64,000 bases of DNA from Chitinophagaceae bacterium (GCA_016720825.1 JADKJV010000002.1:248001-312000), one strand, 5' to 3'; counted from the first letter of the stretch, positions 25,483 to 34,342 are shown. The notes: a model not told the origin generated them from the sequence alone. Program-made: numbers and translations.

Positions 25483-26091
25483 ATGGAACTCAGTCAGGAT
25501 ATCAAGAATATACTTGGATTGCAGCTGCCGACCGACCCCCGCTGGGTTGATCTGGCCGGGATTTCCCTGGAAGCCATCCTTACCGATCACGCATATTGTG
25601 AGCAAAAAGCAGCCCTGAGCTGCATTTCACTGATCCAGCATAACCCTGAAAAGGAAAAACTGGTGATGGCACTTTCGCCGATCGTAACAGAGGAATGGGG
25701 ACATTTCAGGCTCGTGGTTGCAGAATTGCAGAAAAGAAAACTGCAGCTCGGCCGCCAACGCAAAGATGCTTACGTAAATGCCCTGCTTGCATTTCAAAAA
25801 CAAGGAGGCCGGCCCGAAGACCGGTTCCTCGATCACCTCCTTACCATGGCCATGATTGAAGCCCGCAGTTGTGAAAGATTTAAAAGACTCAGCGAAGGGC
25901 TAGCCGATCCGGCAATGGCTAAATTCTACCGGCGGTTTATGGAAAGTGAAGCCGGGCATTACACCTTGTTCATTGACCTGGCGGAAACGTATATTGACAA
26001 AGACAAAGTGAGAAAGCGTTGGGCGGAATGGCTGGAGCATGAAAAACTGGTGATGAGTTCAATGGAAGTGAGAGGAGACAGAATACATTAA
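25483..26091 (+). CDS. miaE: tRNA-(ms2io6A)-hydroxylase, MiaE-like
   Basis: The 202-residue protein matches the MiaE family: GLQLPTDPRWVDLA near the start, then a four-helix ferritin-like bundle. Its diiron ligands fall in EAILTDHAYCEQKAA, IVTEEWGHF, MIEARSCERF and ESEAGHYTLFIDLAE. MiaE hydroxylates the isopentenyl group of modified adenosine 37 in tRNA. It is divergent from rpsO. Its stop is followed immediately by a CACAAAG palindrome that may act as its transcript end. Confidence 0.9.
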   Translation: MELSQDIKNILGLQLPTDPRWVDLAGISLEAILTDHAYCEQKAALSCISLIQHNPEKEKLVMALSPIVTEEWGHFRLVVAELQKRKLQLGRQRKDAYVNALLAFQKQGGRPEDRFLDHLLTMAMIEARSCERFKRLSEGLADPAMAKFYRRFMESEAGHYTLFIDLAETYIDKDKVRKRWAEWLEHEKLVMSSMEVRGDRIH

Positions 26092-26097
26092 ATGTCT

Positions 26098-26187
26098 AAC
26101 CACAAAGTGCACAAAGTAAAACTAAGGGCACAAAGAACTTCGTTATACTTTGTGCCCTTAGTTTTAATCTTTGTGGCCTTAGTGGTT
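26098..26187. repeat. CACAAAG-type imperfect palindrome, copy 2
   Basis: The left arm (26098-26135) and right arm (26148-26187) are near reverse complements with a 2-base length difference and a 12-base loop. Same words as the element at 1121-1206. It occupies the space where the upstream region and start codon of the following phosphotransferase would be expected. Confidence 0.85.
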
Positions 26188-26200
26188 AAAAAAAGCAATA

Positions 26201-27256
26201 ATTAAAAACGAAATATTATATAAAATCCCCGGCTACCAATCTGATTGGTCATTCACTCCGCTGACAAGTGGTCTGATCAACCATTCCTATAAAGTTTCCG
26301 ACAACAATGGAAAAGATTTCCTCCTGCAGCAGGTCAACCAATCCGTTTTCACACAACCACTTTTACTTACCGTCAATTACCGTGAACTCCGGAATTACCT
26401 GAGCCAATCCCATTCAAACTACAGGATACCCGCTCCCCTGCTTTTTGCTGATGGCCGTGAAAATTATACAGATGATGAAGGAAATTACTGGAGACTGATG
26501 GAATTTATTCCCGGCAGTATTTCTTATTTATCAGCGGAGACCACAGAACAGGTTGCTGAAACAGCATCCACCTTTGCCGCTTTCACAAAAATATTTTCGG
26601 GGATGGATTCGTCGAAACTGAAAGAGACCATTCCCGGGTTTCATGACCTTTCGCTTCGTTACACCCAATTCATTTCTGCGGCTGATAACGCAGGGAAAAT
26701 CAGGCTTGATTTAGGTACCGGCCTGATAAACTTCCTGCTGAACCGGAAAACGTACGTAACCCTTTTTGAGAATATCCGTGATTCGGGTCATTTCCCTTTA
26801 AGGGTGATGCACCATGATGCGAAAATGTCGAATATTTTATTTGATGAATCATCCGGCAAACTGATTTGCCCGGTGGATTTTGACACCACCATGCCGGGTT
26901 ATTTCTTTTCCGATCCGGGTGATATGATCCGGTCCATGGTTTCTGAATTTGGTGAAGCGGAAACAGATTTGATGAAGTTGTCAGTCAGGCCGGCATTTTA
27001 TGAAGCCATTTGCAATGCTTACCTCACTGAAATGGATGGCGTTTTTACAGCTGAAGAGAAAAAATATTTCCATTACGCCGGCTTGCTGATGTTGTATATG
27101 CAGGCGCTTCGTTTTGCGGCCGACTTCCTGAATGATGATGTGTATTATAAGATCAGCTATCCCAAACAAAATTTTGACCGTGCGATGAACCAGTTAACGA
27201 TGCTGATCAAACTGGAAGATTACCTGAAAAAAGCTGACCGCTTACCTGCATTTTAA
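26201..27256 (+). CDS. phosphotransferase (APH/choline kinase-like) without a standard start codon
   Basis: The frame is open from 26183. Sequence before the first ATG (26498) is clearly coding: KIPGYQSDWSFTPLTSGLINHSYKV and FLLQQVNQSVF form the N-terminal lobe of an aminoglycoside phosphotransferase-type kinase. The core has VMHHDAKMSNILF (catalytic loop, HxDxxxxN) and CPVDFDTTMPG (metal site). Relatives phosphorylate sugars, amino sugars or homoserine; the substrate is not known. No ATG, GTG or TTG lies in the open stretch upstream of the conserved region, so ATT at 26201 or ATA at 26198 is the likely start. The CACAAAG palindrome ends 13 bases before this. Confidence 0.75.
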   Translation: MKNEILYKIPGYQSDWSFTPLTSGLINHSYKVSDNNGKDFLLQQVNQSVFTQPLLLTVNYRELRNYLSQSHSNYRIPAPLLFADGRENYTDDEGNYWRLMEFIPGSISYLSAETTEQVAETASTFAAFTKIFSGMDSSKLKETIPGFHDLSLRYTQFISAADNAGKIRLDLGTGLINFLLNRKTYVTLFENIRDSGHFPLRVMHHDAKMSNILFDESSGKLICPVDFDTTMPGYFFSDPGDMIRSMVSEFGEAETDLMKLSVRPAFYEAICNAYLTEMDGVFTAEEKKYFHYAGLLMLYMQALRFAADFLNDDVYYKISYPKQNFDRAMNQLTMLIKLEDYLKKADRLPAF

Positions 27257-27267
27257 CTGCTGCCGGC

Positions 27268-28257
27268 TCAGGGCGCGAAATAGTCAAGTTCCTCACTGAA
27301 ATCCAGGTAAGGATATTTCTCCTGTAACAATTTTGCTTTTTCATAATGGGCAGTCAGGAATTGCCGGTGTGCATTCGTGGAAGGCTGGAAGGCGCGGTGT
27401 TTCCTGGCTATAACAATTTTCCGCACGTCTTCCGATAAAGTGCGGGATTCTTCTTCAAGGCAATTATTGGTAAACTGTTCCAGCACATAATCGGTTGCCG
27501 CATAATTCGGATGAACGAGGTCTATATCATAAAACCGGTAATCACGGAGCACATCAATCACCAGTTCATAGGCCGGGAAATAATAGGATTGCGGGAACAT
27601 TTCATTCAACTGGTGAACGGCTTCCAGCAAACGTCCTTTGCTCCGGTTATTCTCCACGACCCCATCGCGGATATGCCGCACCGGGCTTACGGTAAAAATA
27701 AAATTCAGATCCGGGTTGAAGGCAAGCATTTCCCGGCAGCATTGTTCCATCAGGTGTACCGTCTCCTGTGTACTCAGCATATGTTTCTGGAACCATTGGG
27801 CTGGCGCACGGTGACAGTTGGCTACTGGTTCACCCAGATGCCCGGCCACCAGATCTGTTAAACGATAACTGAAAGAGGAACCCAGGGTAATCACCAGCCA
27901 GTCAGCTTTGGCAAGAAAAGCCCTGGCTTCTTTCAGCGTTTTATTAATATGAAGCAAAGCTTCACTGGCATCTGTATTTGAAAAACGGGAATGATGGTGC
28001 CAGCTGTTCCAGGTTTCATTGAGCATGAATAAATCCCTTTCATCATACTCGCGTTCCTGTACCAGGTCGTGCAGGCTCCGGCACACACTGGCCGGATCAA
28101 ACAAAATACCATGCGGATTCTGGTACACTGAAAACTTAAGGTCTTTCAATGCCTGTCCGATATGCTCCGTAAAGCAGGAACCGGTCAGCATGATTTTATC
28201 CCGGTAGCTGATGCTGCGGAATGGCTTTTTGATGTCTATGTTGATGAGGAAGTTCAT
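27268..28257 (-). CDS. GSCFA domain-containing protein
   Basis: The 329-residue protein has the family-defining motif as GSCFTEHIG (residues 27-35; the family name is from GSCFA) and the conserved NPHGILFDP, LGSSFSYRL, NCHRAP and FTVSPVRHIRDG blocks. GSCFA proteins are SGNH/GDSL-like and often lie near cell-envelope genes in Bacteroidota; their substrate is unknown. The start overlaps the stop of the HMG-CoA lyase remnant by 4 bases (ATGA), so they share a transcript. Confidence 0.87.
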   Translation of the reverse strand: MNFLINIDIKKPFRSISYRDKIMLTGSCFTEHIGQALKDLKFSVYQNPHGILFDPASVCRSLHDLVQEREYDERDLFMLNETWNSWHHHSRFSNTDASEALLHINKTLKEARAFLAKADWLVITLGSSFSYRLTDLVAGHLGEPVANCHRAPAQWFQKHMLSTQETVHLMEQCCREMLAFNPDLNFIFTVSPVRHIRDGVVENNRSKGRLLEAVHQLNEMFPQSYYFPAYELVIDVLRDYRFYDIDLVHPNYAATDYVLEQFTNNCLEEESRTLSEDVRKIVIARKHRAFQPSTNAHRQFLTAHYEKAKLLQEKYPYLDFSEELDYFAP

Positions 28258-28931
28258 GTCAGGAATATTTCATCGGCTAATCGCATACTTTCTGCCAGGG
28301 CGTTTTCATCAAGACCGGGTGAGATCCCTTTTTCTTCAAAATAACGGATCATCCAGGCAGAGTCCATATTGCCCACGAGTTCATCGTTGGCCATCGGGCA
28401 GCCGCCGATGCCTTTCAGTGCGCCGTCGAAGCGGATGCATCCTGCCCGAAGGGCTGCGTCCAGTTTTGCCTGCCGGTTATGGATACTGGAGTGCAGGTGT
28501 ACACCGATTTCCGTACCGGGCAGTGATTCCACCAGATAGGCGGTCATGCGGTATACTTGTTCCGGTGTGGCCAGGCCAACCGTATCTGCGAGTGAAATGA
28601 TACTGATATCCAGTTCCACCAGTTTATTCACCCATTCAAAGACGATTTCTTCTGAAAAAGGATCACCGTATGGATTCCCAAAGCCCATCGAAATGTATAC
28701 CACCAGTTCTTTATTGTTTTTTATGCAGAGATCCCGGATGTCTTCCACTCTTTGCAGTGAAGTTTCAATGGATGAGTTGGTATTGCGTTGCTGGAAAGTT
28801 TCTGAAACAGAAAAAGGAAATCCCAGGTAACTGATCTGGTCAAATTGAACCGCTTCTTCAGCGCCCCGCTGGTTGGCAACGATGGTTAGCAGTTTCGTCT
28901 GGCTGCTGCCTGTTTTCAGGTGTGGCAGCAC
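28254..28931 (-). pseudogene. hydroxymethylglutaryl-CoA lyase, N-terminally truncated
   Basis: The 225-residue frame from a GTG at 28931 matches the middle and C-terminus of HMG-CoA lyase. It keeps LLTIVANQRGAEEAVQFD, LADTVGLATPEQVY, the metal ligands in GVHLHSSIHN and the active loop GIGGCPMANDELVGN. The first ~65 residues of the family, including the RD catalytic pair, are absent. The homologous sequence ends abruptly at ADVLPHL/VNTAD around 28945, where the neighbouring HTH gene's coding sequence begins. HMG-CoA lyase splits HMG-CoA into acetoacetate and acetyl-CoA in leucine catabolism. The remnant is unlikely to be active. A deletion or a mis-assembly could explain it. Confidence 0.8.
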
Positions 28932-29896
28932 ATCCGCCGTATTAACCGGTTTCTGTCCTTCTCCCCCGTTTTGCTGATCAGTGTAGAACGGCTGATGAGG
29001 CTTTCAAAAGAAACAGAAACTTTTCTGGCAAACCTTTCGTCGCGGGTGAAGAGGTAATGGAAGACAGAATAAGTAATCATCGTCATCGGTTTGCTGTCTA
29101 ATGTGATGATCATGGTATTATTCCCGAGGATGAGTTCATTTACATAATACTGGATGGGTGCGCGATAGCTGACTTCGGTATCTCCCGGCATAAACTTAAC
29201 GCCTTTGGAAGCCTGCAACTGGAGGTGATCGATAAGCTGGAGGAATGAATGCACCACGGCATCAAAATCAGACTGGGTTTTAAATAAACCCGCATCCCGG
29301 TAGTAAGCAATCTGGTTAATGGTGCTCTGCATGCTTTCCAGGTTCCACATTTCCACACTGGGGATAGTATTGTATTCCCGGATTACCTGCTGGCCCAGTT
29401 CATAGCAGTCTGTATATGGATATTGCGCCAGGGAAAATGTTTCATCAGCCAGGTCGGGCTGGTTATTGATTGTTTTCGACCAGAAAAAAGTTTTAAAAGC
29501 AGCCATCTCAGGGAACAGGTAAAAATTCCAGATGGTAGAATCTTTACAGAGATACTGCATCTCACGGCTTTTGAATGAATTGAAATAGTTGAACTGCATT
29601 ACCATCGCTTTCAGATAGGCCGAGAAAGGTGCAGGCGCTCCATTCAGACCGGGTGCATCAAATAATACAGATTCATTTTTTAACTGCATCAGCTGGTCCA
29701 GCGACAGGTGATAATGCTCGCAGATTTTTTTTAATTCTTCCAGGGTGATAGGCTTCTCCCCCCTGATCCTGCGGTACACACTGTCGGCACTCAATGCCAG
29801 CAATTCACACAGATCATCGACCAGTGAAAGGTGAGCAGGGATATTTAACCTGATATAACTGAAAAGTTCCTGTTGAAGTGCTACGGAATCCATCAA
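28916..29896 (-). CDS. HTH (XRE-like) transcription regulator, C-terminus probably altered
   Basis: The 326-residue protein has an N-terminal helix-turn-helix (about residues 25-70: LCELLALSADSVYRRIRGEKPITLEELKKICEHY). A long alpha-helical ligand or effector domain follows. It belongs to a group of large XRE-type regulators common in Bacteroidota. Its end (GEKDRNRLIRRMCCHT) stops where relatives, as I recall, continue with a short helix, and it overlaps the HMG-CoA lyase remnant in another frame. The last residues are therefore probably encoded by lyase DNA. A palindrome (29905-29921) just upstream suggests autoregulation. Confidence 0.75.
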   Translation of the reverse strand: MMDSVALQQELFSYIRLNIPAHLSLVDDLCELLALSADSVYRRIRGEKPITLEELKKICEHYHLSLDQLMQLKNESVLFDAPGLNGAPAPFSAYLKAMVMQFNYFNSFKSREMQYLCKDSTIWNFYLFPEMAAFKTFFWSKTINNQPDLADETFSLAQYPYTDCYELGQQVIREYNTIPSVEMWNLESMQSTINQIAYYRDAGLFKTQSDFDAVVHSFLQLIDHLQLQASKGVKFMPGDTEVSYRAPIQYYVNELILGNNTMIITLDSKPMTMITYSVFHYLFTRDERFARKVSVSFESLISRSTLISKTGEKDRNRLIRRMCCHT

Positions 29897-29904
29897 TCAG
29901 AAAA

Positions 29905-29921
29905 TTACGGAATATCCGTAA
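29905..29921. promoter_or_regulatory. palindrome TTACGGA-ATA-TCCGTAA upstream of the HTH gene
   Basis: Perfect 7-base arms around a 3-base spacer, ending 8 bases upstream of the HTH gene start. The size fits a dimeric HTH operator; autorepression is inferred. Confidence 0.5.
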
Positions 29922-30085
29922 ACCGGGATATGAACTTTATTGAATTTCGCGAAAAGCATTCAAATTAATTCTACTTGAATGGAAAAGCAATAGCAAAAAA
30001 CAAGAAAGGCCGGATGTTTCAGATTTCCTGCAAATAGCTGGTTCTCAGTACCGGGAATCGATTATTTTTCACTTTATAACCGGGC

Positions 30086-30093
30086 TAGGTTTG
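30086..30093 (+). promoter_or_regulatory. TAnnTTTG -7 box of the secreted-protein operon
   Basis: TAGGTTTG, 22 bases upstream of the ATG at 30116. No clear -33 TTG. It is the only such box before the first gene of the 30-33 kb run. Confidence 0.45.
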
Positions 30094-30115
30094 TATCAGC
30101 ACTAAAGCCAAGGTT

Positions 30116-31015
30116 ATGAAACAAGTCATCTGCTCTTTAATCCTGTTGTTCGGTTTGCATGAAACAGGTTTATGCCAACAGGCAAGTATACAGGCCCAAC
30201 AGCCCAATGAAAAGCAGTCTGTAAACACAAATGCCGCTAAAAAACATACACTGAATTTCTTTATTATTTCCAAAAGGAAGAAAGGGCGGCTTGACCTGGC
30301 AACCCGGTTTAATATTGTCCGCACTAAAATTAAAAGCCTGCTGCGCCCGAAAAAATTTGTATCCATCATTGCAGACAATGCAGAACAGATGAGCGCTAAA
30401 GTGCTTTACAGGCTGGAGAAAAATAATGCCACGCTTGGTACAATCTGGTTTGATTCACATGGGATGTATAAGAAAGGGTATGGTTTGTTTTTTATCGGGC
30501 ATGATGAAATCAGCCGCCGCACGCTTGCTGACAGTAATCATCAGCTTGCATTCCGCGACTTAGCACCCTACATGACAACAGAATCACGGATTATCCTGGG
30601 CTCCTGTTATGCCGGCGCAACCTACAGCCGTGCATCCATTGATTACAAAGACACTACCCGGATGGACGGCGATTCGCTGATGATGACACTGGGCAGCCTG
30701 ATGGAGAACGGAACTGTATATGCTTCAGAAAGCTGGGTGATGACAAAACCAGGTTTATTCAACCGGAAAGCTGCCACAGGCGGATATCCAGGCCGGAAAT
30801 TATTCCGTGACCTCTGTTACCAGCCAGCCTGGTCGCATGTTGGGATTTGGAATCAATACAGTGTACGCGATAATGAGATATCACGTATCAACACAATCTC
30901 ACTGGATCCCGATGGTAACCTGGTAGTAAGGGCCAAACCCTGGCTGGAAGAAAAGAAAAAAGATAAAGTCATAAACCGTAACCTGAACAATCTTAAACCC
31001 GGGTTATATCATTAA
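30116..31015 (+). CDS. secreted caspase-like (clan CD fold) cysteine peptidase candidate
   Basis: The 299-residue protein has a signal peptide (MKQVICSLILLFGLHETGLC). I see a candidate catalytic dyad in the order used by caspase-like folds. A hydrophobic strand ends in WFDSHG (His115-Gly116), and a second strand RIILGSCYAGATY follows (Cys164). Both sit after beta-strands and are spaced as in metacaspases, gingipains and CHAT proteins. I do not recognise the exact family, and no peptidase activity is proven. It opens a tight run of secreted-protein genes (next start 21 bases downstream). Alternative reading: a non-catalytic member of the fold. Confidence 0.6.
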   Translation: MKQVICSLILLFGLHETGLCQQASIQAQQPNEKQSVNTNAAKKHTLNFFIISKRKKGRLDLATRFNIVRTKIKSLLRPKKFVSIIADNAEQMSAKVLYRLEKNNATLGTIWFDSHGMYKKGYGLFFIGHDEISRRTLADSNHQLAFRDLAPYMTTESRIILGSCYAGATYSRASIDYKDTTRMDGDSLMMTLGSLMENGTVYASESWVMTKPGLFNRKAATGGYPGRKLFRDLCYQPAWSHVGIWNQYSVRDNEISRINTISLDPDGNLVVRAKPWLEEKKKDKVINRNLNNLKPGLYH

Positions 31016-31035
31016 TCAGTACTAAAAATCAAAAA

Positions 31036-31692
31036 ATGAAAAAACTGCTAACACTTGTATTCATTGCTGCTTGTATCAATACAACCGCACAGAACAGCAG
31101 CCTCCTGCCCAGGGATTCAGCGGAAGGATATAAAACCCGCCGCGGAATCTGGTTTATTCCAAATGCTGTGAACCGGGTAAACGGGCTGGCAGTAGGCGTA
31201 CAAGCCATGAATGTAAATTCAGATTCCCTCGAAATAAATGGCATCAATGCCAGTGCAGGAATGCTCACGTTTTTTATGCTGCCTTATCTGATCGACTGGC
31301 AGTTAACCGGGAATAATGCGCGACGTAAAGAAACACAGGGGAAACTGGATCTTAATCCAGACAGCAGTGCAGCGCTTTCGGGAATAACTGTTATTCGTGG
31401 TCTTAGTCTGAGCTTTGGAGGTGAAATCGGTGTCAGTGTTCACGGAATCAATATTGCCGGAGGAATAACTGCCGGCTGCAATTTGTACGGTCTGTCTGTT
31501 ACCGGTTATTTCACCAAGGTAGTTTCGTTTAAAGGAATCTGTATCTCCGGTGTACAGAATATTGCAGAGAAAGGAACCGGGCTGCAGATTGGTTTATTCA
31601 ATAAATGTAAAAATCTCAAAGGCTTACAAATTGGATTGTGGAATAAAAGCGGAAAAAGGGGGTTGCCTTTTCTGAACTGGGGTTTCCGTTAA
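31036..31692 (+). CDS. secreted protein with GLQIGL-type surface repeats
   Basis: The 218-residue protein has a signal peptide (MKKLLTLVFIAACINTTAQ). Repeated short strands follow: INGINASAGM, VHGINIAGGI, LYGLSVTGYF, FKGICISGVQNIAEK, GTGLQIGLFNKCKNLKGLQIGLWNKSG, ending LPFLNWGFR. This pattern resembles the LA_2272-type surface repeat seen in Bacteroidota and Leptospira proteins, which probably folds as a beta-solenoid or barrel-like sheet. The function is unknown. It is 21 bases after the caspase-like gene and 10 before the next gene, so it is in the same operon. Confidence 0.7.
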   Translation: MKKLLTLVFIAACINTTAQNSSLLPRDSAEGYKTRRGIWFIPNAVNRVNGLAVGVQAMNVNSDSLEINGINASAGMLTFFMLPYLIDWQLTGNNARRKETQGKLDLNPDSSAALSGITVIRGLSLSFGGEIGVSVHGINIAGGITAGCNLYGLSVTGYFTKVVSFKGICISGVQNIAEKGTGLQIGLFNKCKNLKGLQIGLWNKSGKRGLPFLNWGFR

Positions 31693-31702
31693 AACTAATA
31701 AC

Positions 31703-32289
31703 ATGAAAAAAATTTGCCTGTCAATCTGCCTGTTAATTTTCTGCGGGGCAATGAATGCCCAAAAAATCAATGCCATACATTTTGTGCTTGAGAACACCAA
31801 CGCAGCTATGCCATTCAGTAAATTCAGTTCGCTGATTGGTGGTGTATATCATCCCGGTGCAGAAATGGCCATAACGAAATACTTCAGCCGTCGAAAAATG
31901 GAATGGGCCGGCCTGGCACATCTCGGGTATTTTATCACCGGTTTGGCAGCGGCATCCCGCTGTTGGATCGATACAATATACCCATCAGCTGAAAGGCCGC
32001 CTCTGGTTCAGCACCGCATTGGGTGCAGGCACTTTGTTTTCAATACCCGCAACCGCACAATTCAAACTGGTGAAATGGAAATTACCGGAGGCTTCATTCC
32101 GTGGCTCAGGGCACAGGTAATTTTTATTTCGGGGCTGAATACCGTTTCCCCAATACAAACAACGCCATCCTGATCGGGTACCAGCAGGCACTCCAGTTTC
32201 CTTTTGTAAAAAAGTATGTGCCCCTGCTGCCCTATAACTGTTTACAGATCGGATACAGGAAATCAATTCTTCAACACACAAAAAAATAA
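31703..32289 (+). pseudogene. secreted outer-membrane-type protein gene, interrupted by frameshifts
   Basis: The N-terminus is a signal peptide (MKKICLSICLLIFCGAMNAQ) plus IHFVLENTNAAMPFSKF. The C-terminus appears in another frame (FYFGAEYRFPNTNNAILIGYQQALQFPF...LQIGYRK) and looks like beta-barrel strands. Between them coding sense changes frame at about 31930 (GYFYHRFGSGIPLLDRYNIP), 31984 (QLKGRLWFSTALGAG) and 32075. Each change is consistent with lost single bases. The intact product would be about 195 residues. The cause is either decay or poor sequence quality, since the next gene is damaged too. The family is not recognised. Confidence 0.6.
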
Positions 32290-32291
32290 TT

Positions 32292-33461
32292 ATGCGTTTC
32301 GCATTATTCATACCGTTGGTTCTCCTGCTGTTGCTGACCGCCTGCCGGAAAGCACAAATAACTGCTACTGTAAATGGAACCGGAACTCCCGGATGGACAG
32401 ATTCAAGCCTGCAACATCCGAAAAACCCGGCATTCACGAATCTGCTGGAAAAATACAGGCAGAAAGGATTACCCGGTATATCCTTGCTGGTAATGGATTC
32501 ACGGAACATGGACAGGCGAAACAGGTTTTGCTGATATTGAAAACAAAGACCTTTCCATACAACCACTGTTTCAAAGTGGCCAGTATTACCAAACTGTTCA
32601 TGGGAGCCCTGGTGTTTAGACTGATTGAAGACTCTATGCATACCGGAATGGGCTATAGTAGCCTGGATCAGAAAATCAGTCACTGGCTGCCCGAACGTGT
32701 CATCCGTCATCTTCCCAACGGCGATAAAATCACTTTGGGTCAATGTATGAAGCATGAAACCGGGATACCGGATGTTATTTCGCAGGACAATTTTTATCTA
32801 GCCGTATTAAATAACCCGAATCATATCTGGACACAGGAAGAACTGCTGGGATATATTTACGATATGCCTGCAGAATTTAATGCCGGTGACACAGCTGTTT
32901 ATTCCAACACCAATACAATACTCATTACGATGGTGATGGAAGCTCAAACAGGAACGCAGCACGCAGATCTGCTGAAAAAATATATTACACAGCCGCTTGA
33001 ACTCACCAGTACTTTTTACCAGCCGCATGAAACGCTGCCAAATACAGTAGCACAGGGATATTTTGATTTATACAATAATAGCACCATTGTGAATGTATCC
33101 AACCTGGTAAACGGGAGGGGGAAGGGGAAGGGGGATTTGTTGTAAACTGTTTGATCTGGATAAATTTTTTAGAGGCACCCGCCCCGGCAAACAAATCCCA
33201 CCCCCCCCCCCCCCCCCAAAGAAGCTGAGTGTTGGAAGAGGGGGGGAAAACCAATTTTTATGGTTTGGGTTTTTACAAAACGTTCCGGGGGAAGAAATGG
33301 GGTTGGACAGGCGGCCGGGTTATACAGCCAATCTGTTTTATTTTCCGGCGAAAGGAGTACTGCATATTTTCTTTATTAATTACGGCACAGACGCTGACAG
33401 CGGGCTGAAACAGGTATTCCGTGAATTCCAGGATGAGTTGGTTGCATTGTCATTACAGTAA
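32292..33461 (+). pseudogene. beta-lactamase-family serine hydrolase (class C/PBP4-like), frameshifted
   Basis: The signal/lipobox start MRFALFIPLVLLLLLTAC and GLPGISLLVMDS are in one frame. The catalytic SITK (SxxK), KHETGIPD, YSNTN (YxN) and QPLELTSTFY blocks are in another, and the C-terminus (GYTANLFYFPAKGVLHIFFINYGTD...FREFQDELVALSLQ) in a third, ending at 33459-33461. Frame changes fall near 32500, 32570 and 33100-33290, the last in a stretch of G runs and a 17-base C run (33201-33217). An intact enzyme would be a secreted serine hydrolase or D-alanyl-D-alanine peptidase-like protein. Confidence 0.7.
33114..33290. other. homopolymer-rich, low-confidence sequence (17-base C run and G runs)
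   Basis: The stretch holds GGGAGGGGGAAGGGGAAGGGGG near 33115-33135, C17 at 33201-33217 and G7 near 33241. It interrupts the hydrolase frame. Base composition here is unlike the rest of the window and resembles a base-calling or assembly artefact. Confidence 0.6.
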
Positions 33462-33586
33462 CTAATTTCTCACTAATGAACAGATTGTCAATATACCATC
33501 GAAAATGAAAAAATGAAACGGATCTGCAGCCCTGAAGTCATCTGATTCGGGCCCCAGACATACTAACTTTATAAAAAACAGAACAC

Positions 33587-34192
33587 ATGAAAACCCGGCT
33601 ATTCCTGTTCCTGGCAGCCGGGATGGCTGCCCTGAACTCCTGTACAGTAACAAGTTCATTATATCCGCTCTCCTCCCGGCCTGATCAATGTATCATAAAA
33701 AATGAATTCTCTGGTATCTGGTATTTCAAAGATGATTCATCCCAGCTTTATTCCATAGATACACTGGCCAAAAACAGCCTGCATGAATACCAGATACTCT
33801 GTCTGGATATGGACACCACTGATACCATGGCAGATTCGGTATATTTCCGGGCGAGGCTGGTACAGCTCCACGATTCGCTGTACTTAGACACCTATTTTGA
33901 ACTGGGCAAAAATGACAAAAACAACATGGACCTGGAACTGCTGACTGTTACAAGGCATTTTATTTTCAGGTTGCATTTCATTTCCGCAGATACCATTCTT
34001 TTCCAGGAACCGGATCCTGTCGGAGTGATCAGCCTGATCGATAAGAAAAAAATCCACCTGACTTATGCTGGCTTGGGAGAAGATAATTTCCTGATACTTG
34101 ATAAATCCGAACAATTGCAGAAAGCCATTACTGAATCAGAGAAGTATAAGTGGTTATATAAAAACACGCGGTTGTTAATACGGGTGAAATAA
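33587..34192 (+). CDS. hypothetical lipoprotein (201 aa)
   Basis: The signal MKTRLFLFLAAGMAALNSC has a lipobox (ALNSC) giving an acylated Cys19. The rest is beta-rich and acidic (DDSSQLYSIDTL, MDTTDTMADSVYFRARLVQLHDSLYLDTYFELG). Bacteroidota have many such unclassified lipoproteins; I do not recognise the family. It follows the damaged hydrolase and precedes the 612-residue orphan. A lipocalin-like fold is possible but unproven. Confidence 0.75.
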   Translation: MKTRLFLFLAAGMAALNSCTVTSSLYPLSSRPDQCIIKNEFSGIWYFKDDSSQLYSIDTLAKNSLHEYQILCLDMDTTDTMADSVYFRARLVQLHDSLYLDTYFELGKNDKNNMDLELLTVTRHFIFRLHFISADTILFQEPDPVGVISLIDKKKIHLTYAGLGEDNFLILDKSEQLQKAITESEKYKWLYKNTRLLIRVK

Positions 34193-34342
34193 GGGACAGT
34201 TCTATAATTTTTGACAGCACCTGAATCTGGCGGGGACTGATTAAACCCTGAAATACCGGAAATCAAAATTGCATTTTTTGCAACTTAAATTTAACCGGCA
34301 GGATTATTCAATAATATCCAGCCGGTCAATTCACGTACTATT

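Noticed and set aside
31985..32755. A 256-codon minus-strand frame across 32 kb
   Set aside because: It is antisense to two genes whose homologous pieces are clearly on the plus strand; no recognisable motif, and frame changes on the plus strand explain the unusual openness.
33201..33217. Phase-variable C tract controlling the hydrolase gene
   Set aside because: The gene is also broken at other places without homopolymers and the surroundings contain many G runs, so a sequence artefact is likelier than a contingency locus.
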